64,000 nucleotides of DNA from Populus alba (Eukaryota > Streptophyta > Magnoliopsida > Malpighiales > Salicaceae). A program made the translations under genes and the position numbers. Below are positions 57,001 to 64,000 of this stretch, one piece after another. The notes beneath the pieces were generated by a model, which saw only the letters and a list, made by a program, of their open reading frames with translations, searched no databases and was not told the origin of the DNA. How positions within the stretch are numbered: position 1 is the stretch's first letter; every line of letters starts with the position of its first letter. The stretch spans positions 48,206,697-48,270,696 of the forward strand of contig NC_133284.1 in NCBI RefSeq assembly GCF_005239225.2, given 5' to 3'.

Positions 57001-58240
57001 GGCATATGGTAGGATACAATTAAATTTCTCATAAAGAATAAGGACGATCATAAAACTTGGTATTGCGTCACCGCATTATCTTCTAACAACTATTTTATTT
57101 GTTTTTTTAGCTTTTTATCAGCAAGTCCACCACACCCTAACACCGTTTGCAACTTGTGATCTATTCTATTGGCGAAAGCAACGGCTACCTACCGTTTACT
57201 CATTCCAACACGGCAAGACGCCGGAAAAGAAAGATCTAAACTAATAATCGTTCATACTGCGTGCACGACACTCCCTCAATTATTTAATTCTTGTTTTTAA
57301 ACGCAAATTAGACAAATCTCTAATAATTATAAGTATAGTTGCGGACCTGTGATTGTTTTTTATTTAAAAATTTATTAAAATAATTTTTTTTTAATTATTT
57401 TTAAAATTAGCGTATCAAAATAATTTAAAAACACAAAAAAATATATTAATTTGAAGTAAAAAAAAAATAAAAATATTTTAATTTTTTTAAAAAATGTTTT
57501 TTAAACGTAAAAACAAACAACGTCTAAATAACACTAGAAATCTTAACTTAGGTGTAATGAAAAAAACTTAAAATAAATTTAAGATCAATATTAGTAACAG
57601 GCATAAAAAAATAACATGCATATTTAATTCAATAATAATAGATTAAAAACATTACTACTTGTAATTAAACAAAATGATATTGTGAACTCTAAGATAAATT
57701 TTACTAAATTGAGTATTAAATAAGATTTATAAGAGAATTAAAAAAACAAAAATAACATGCTTTATATTAAAAAAATAGTAAATTCCTTTCACATAAAATT
57801 ATAGATAAATAATTTATGCTTAATAAAAAAAATTATGAAAAGTGTTGTTTTTTTTATATTTGAGTAAAACTCAGAATTATATAGATAATTATTTTTATAT
57901 ATTTTTTATTTAAGTGTTTAATTTAATAACTACAAATCAAGTAATAAACTGGTAAGAAAAATGGAAAATTAGAATAAAAATGGGGAACTAAATAGAAAAT
58001 GTGAGAAAAAAATTTAATAGATAAATGCAGGAATTTTTACTTCAATAACTTGTCGGATACAGAAGGCATTGATTTTAGCAATGAATAAATTGGCCATAAA
58101 ATAATTTGTTTTTAAAAAAGTTCATTACTTGTGATTCTCCACTTTACATATATGATAGTAGCGCGTAAGCACGCGTACTGGAAGAGCGTGGTACTTTCAC
58201 CTCGGCTTCCTTAAAAATATCCGGCTCCTAGAGCTACCTA
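57001..58240. other. AT-rich intergenic sequence
   Basis: No gene seen. The last 100 bases before 58300 (gcgcgtaagcacgcgtactgg) are GC-richer and may be part of the distal polyubiquitin promoter. Confidence 0.55.
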
Positions 58241-58299
58241 GACATGAGAATTGATTAAAAAAAGGAAAAAAATAAACCTGAGTCTTCGGCAAAAATTAT

Positions 58300-58400
58300 C
58301 CAAATACGTGGCGTGTTTCAATTGGCTATTCTAATAGGGCATTTCGGTAATTTCATCACCGAATCTACTATAAATGAAGGCGGTCTGCAAGCTCTCTTCT
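58300..58400 (+). promoter_or_regulatory. Polyubiquitin core promoter
   Basis: A TATA box (TATAAAT, 58369-58375) lies about 25-30 bp before a pyrimidine-rich start region at 58395-58410. A CAAT-type ATTGG occurs at 58321-58325, and tacgtggcgtg at 58304 contains an ACGT core. The start site is estimated from TATA spacing. Confidence 0.7.
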
Positions 58401-60166
<1,766 letters not shown>

Positions 60167-60580
60167 GATGTGCTGTTCATGTTGTCCAAGATAATGTCTT
60201 GGTTTATATGCTATTACTCTGGATTATGGTTCTCTTGTGTGCTCAGTAGCCATCTTTGAATGGTTGCTTTTAATAATCTGTTGAACTCTTTTTAAATTCT
60301 CTGTTCTTGTTCACCTAGGTACTGTTTGGAGTGGCTGTCAAGGGCCATTCCATTGCAAGCTTTAATTTCTATGCAAATAAGACTTTTTATGCTATATATG
60401 CTCCTTTGGCTGTGCATGATTTCTGTAGTTTCAACCGGGGATATTTTTGCTAATATGATCCAGAGGGCTGTTCGTTTGTAACCTTGGATGTCTAGCCGCA
60501 GCGTTTGTGCTTCCCCATAAAAAAGCAGATGCATTCACGGTTTGGTTTGTGCCTTGATGTGTGTTATATTGGAAATCTTT
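60167..60580 (+). other. Polyubiquitin 3' UTR (estimated)
   Basis: Sequence after the stop is T/G-rich (gttctcttgtgtgctcag, tgttttga), as in plant 3' UTRs. No canonical AATAAA was seen, so the end is uncertain. Confidence 0.5.
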
Positions 60581-63500
60581 TCCCCTCTTGTTTAGAGAAT
60601 CGAGAATTGTTTCTGTTCTGCCAAGTGTCTACAAGATTGAGAGGCTAGATCACTTGGAGCCATTTATGCAGAGATTATGATCCAGAATTTAAGGTGTGGT
60701 TGATAAATAAAAAGGTTCCTATTCTTGGGTCTTGTCGGCTTATTAGCTCTTTGAAGATTCTAAACTTTGTTTGGTTGCCAAGGGATGTAATTGAACTAAT
60801 ATTTTTTTGATTAAATTATCAAAAACTATATTACATGATTAAGATTAAAGCTTACCTAATAATTTCTTAAGAGAAACAGAGAAGCAGAGGATGTGTTCAG
60901 GAACTGTGACGTGTTGCTTTCTGGATTTTCTTTGCAAGCTTATTGCCACGCTACAGTGGAGTTTCTTGGCTCAAGTTATGTGCATTTGGGGCGAGACAAT
61001 AAGTGGCATTCTCAAATATATAGAAATCCTGAATCTGTAACGATCCTTACATATATGCTCATGTAAAGATTTGCGGTCTAATTTCACAGTTTCTACCGCT
61101 TCCTTGCAAGCAGCATGTAATGGTTGGAGGATTAGTTTGGAATGATTTGTCCAGACTATACAACAAGTGCATGTGATGTGTGTTTTGTTTGGTGATGGGT
61201 TACTCTTCGACTGTGATTAAATTGATTTACACTCGAGAATCATGTAATTGCTCACTTGTTAGATGTTCTGTCTTCTTTAAAGGCAGCATCCACGGATCTT
61301 AATTTTCAGACCAAGAAATTCAACTTCTACCTTTTTTATCATTAAAATGTTGGAAAATTTGGTTAAGAATATGGTTAATGGGGGATGTTTGTGAGGCTCC
61401 ATTTATTTTCAGGAGGAAGGCTTCGCTGGAGTTTAACATTTGATATAAGTTCTTTAGCATAAAACATTAACATGTTTTAAATAAAATATGAGTGAATAAA
61501 AAATTAATTATAAATTTTTTTGATTTGTATATTTTAATGAAACTCAAAATCTTCTAAAAAAAACTCTTATCTTACATAGAAAATAAACAAAATTATCTTG
61601 ATATTTATATACAAAAGAGACCCAAGCTTTTAAAGGATTGGGGTCTTTTAGCATAGTGAATTGTGAGCTTAAACCAAAGCTCTAGGTATGTAATTTAACA
61701 ATAAAAAACAAGGGAAAAGACCACTTGAAATATTATCGGATAATTAAAAACTTCATTTATATTATAACTTATTTGATTAGCAAACTGAATAGATTTACTA
61801 ATAATTCAAGAGTGGATAATTGAAAAGTAATATGAATAAGTAATCAAATATTTGAGGTACATTGTAGACTACACTATACTGATTATCCAACAATACTTGA
61901 AGAGTATAATAATATCAATTGAATATTTAACCTTAAGGAATTGAAATCCACTAGTGAATATGTCTTCACACTTGGTGGAGCTACCATTTCATGAAAATTC
62001 TCTAAACAAACTTGTGTTGCAATATTCATGATAGAATCAAAGTTTATTGCTCTTGATAAAAGTTTTGAGAGAAAGCTGAATGATTTTAGAATTTGTTTGA
62101 GGACATTCAATGTTAGCCGAATCAATGCTAAATATTTTTGTCCATTGCGATAGTTTGTCAACAATCAAAAAAGGCACAAAATAATATGTATAATAGTAAA
62201 GTTAAACATATACATCATAGATATAATATCATTAAACATTTTGCTTTTGAATGAAATTATTTCCATTGACTGTAAATCAAAAAAGAAAATATTGCATATC
62301 CACTTGCTAAGTTTTATCGAGAGAACTTGTATATCATTTGAGGGGAATGAGTTTAACATCTTTAAAAATAAAATAATATAATGATAATAACTATATTAGT
62401 TGGTTGGAGATACCAAGGTTCAAATAAAAAACTAAATTATATAATTTTCTTGAAATGACCATCATTTTCTTTATAATGTTTTTTTTTTAATATAGTCATA
62501 TTGATGGAAGGGCAACTTAATAATTTTAAAAATATAATATTATTTAAAAATAAAGTTGTTGACGCATATTGCGCACATGTCAGTGCGTTAGTTGCTCTTG
62601 CACCTTTAAGATAGCTCATAAAGAGCCTTCATTAGGCTAAACGGTGGCTTCCAGGGCCACGTTGGAATCATCTTAACACCCTCTATCCCTAATCGACGTG
62701 TGAGGAAGATGGAGCCTGATTTGAAATTGATTAAATTTTTTTGTTTTTTTTTTCCTTCTTGATTTTCATGTTTGTCTTTGTAAATTTCAAAATAGTTCTT
62801 CAATTTTTTTTTTTTCAGATTTGATCCTTGTTTTTTTTATTACTATTTGTTTTAATTGAAGTAGTTTTATAAATTTTTTTTTTCAATTATATCCTCCAAC
62901 TTTTTTGTATATTAGATTTGGTTTCTATTTTCTTTATTTGAATTAATTTTTATAGTTGGGTTTTTTTTTATGATTTCATTATATTTTGATTTTTTTTATA
63001 TCAAATTTGATATTTATTATTTTAATTTTTTTACCTTAATAATTTTTTAAAATTAATATATTTTTAATTTTATTATTTAATATTAAATCAGCTACTCCAT
63101 CAAATAATGAATTATTTAACTATGGGCTTTCCACGATTTGCAGGAGACTAGGCTTGTGCTAGGAATCCAAAAACATGTGACTTTTAATAATCTATATATG
63201 GGATGATGAATGATCTGCAAGAAATTTGATTTCATTTGCCTTTGACTGATTTATGGATGGAAATAGAATAACAAAATTCACTGTAACTGTACAACTTGCT
63301 AATTTTGGGACATTTTTTTTTATTAAAATTATGATAATTTTTATTTTTAAAAAACCTTGGTTTTAGTAAAAAAGAAATGTTTTTGTGAAATATATGGATA
63401 TAAAAAGAATTTTTTTACTGAAAAATACATTTTTCATTTGAGATGTAAATTAATAAAATTATTATGAATAATTTTCTTGGTTATTATAAAATTAAATAGA

Positions 63501-63700
63501 AATAGTTTTCAAACATGTTGACACTTCAAAAAAAAAAGTGTGTTTGGATGTTTTTATAAAATTATTAAAATAATAATTTTTTTATTTTCAAGGTATTAAA
63601 ACTATAAAATAATACTTAAAAAAATTAATTTAATATTTTTAATAGTAAAAGCCCAAAGAAACAAACAAGCGGTCCTAAACTCTTAATTCATCAACGGTGT
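60581..63700. other. Intergenic sequence
   Basis: The sequence at 60600-61300 is less AT-rich but has no supported frame; it may be extended 3' sequence or an old gene relic. 61480-62550 is AT-rich. 62560-62720 has a GC-richer patch (gacgcatattgcgcacatgtc) that looks repeat-derived. From 62720 to 63700 T- and A-runs dominate. No gene called. Confidence 0.5.
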
Positions 63701-63759
63701 CGTTCGGTAAGAACAAACGCTTTTCTATCAAATTTCTTCACTCACTCCCTCCAATGACC

Positions 63760-64000
63760 AAATCTTCTTTACTCGCATGATCCAACCGCCATGTGTTCAT
63801 TCTATTAAAATCATACGCTGGAAAATATCAATCACAACGCGTGTCCAGGCACTCACCACTCTTGAGAGTAGAACTTATATTAACCGACCCAACCCTAAAA
63901 ATGTAAATTCAAAAACCAACACACTCTCGCTTGTTCTCGCTATATAGTTTCTAGAGCTCTGCTTTCTTTGCAACCAAACAGCCTTTTATCTTGACTTAGC
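63760..64000 (+). promoter_or_regulatory. Possible promoter and leader of a gene beyond the right edge
   Basis: After a long AT-rich region the composition becomes gene-like. TATATAG at 63941-63947 is followed by ttctagagctctgctttctttgc, a pyrimidine-rich plant leader. Upstream it has aaccgacccaaccctaa, containing a telo-box-like AACCCTAA. No start codon with an open frame lies before the window ends. Confidence 0.35.

Noticed and set aside
61883..62803. Four minus-strand frames of 60-93 codons
   Set aside because: No shared domain, no splice logic, AT-rich codon use like the surroundings.

Overview
This is a nuclear plant genome window, AT-rich and packed with transposons. Genes with spliced plant introns, a C20-type gibberellin 2-oxidase, a polyubiquitin gene with a leader intron, and repeat families familiar from poplars and willows point to a woody eudicot, most likely Salicaceae (Populus or Salix). 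The species is inferred; no marker in the window proves it.

Three genes look intact. (1) A gibberellin 2-oxidase of the C20/GA2ox8 class, minus strand, three exons, 30506-33968, 331 aa with a complete Fe(II)/2-oxoglutarate site. (2) A TRAPPC3/BET3 vesicle-tethering subunit, minus strand, five exons, 50214-52602, 186 aa. (3) A polyubiquitin gene, plus strand, with a 566-bp 5' UTR intron and five head-to-tail ubiquitin units, 59021-60166. A broken second gibberellin 2-oxidase copy (45230-46537) carries a 5'-truncated LINE and has lost most of exon 2.

Layout: 1-4850 is the left-truncated part of a Ty3/gypsy element on the minus strand, with gag relic, primer-binding site and a 2.3-kb LTR. 4851-7664 is an older LTR-element relic, also minus. 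7665-11390 is repeat-derived and unclassified. 11391-16060 is a decayed CACTA (En/Spm) element. 16062-17018 holds two gypsy integrase pieces facing opposite ways. 17019-19760 holds relics resembling a plant-mobile-domain (MAIN-like) gene. 20334-29205 is a nearly complete 8.9-kb CACTA element with terminal inverted repeats and a GTT target duplication. GA2ox follows. 36441 to about 40480 is a deleted CACTA copy on the minus strand. The stretch to 45 kb is AT-rich and contains a SINE-like insertion. After the GA2ox pseudogene comes a 1.9-kb non-autonomous CACTA-like element (47483-49391), then TRAPPC3, LTR-like relics, a chain of hairpins, a CGGTTT-rich repeat, and polyubiquitin. The last 300 bases look like the promoter of a gene beyond the right edge.

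The three intact genes have unrelated jobs: hormone inactivation, ER-Golgi trafficking and ubiquitin supply. I see no operon-like or pathway relation between them. The main story is repeated colonisation by one CACTA lineage, with four copies in different states of decay in 38 kb. One copy has a duplicated transposase exon and another has a repeat array between its two genes. I found no convincing new biological system; the most unusual structures are listed as findings.
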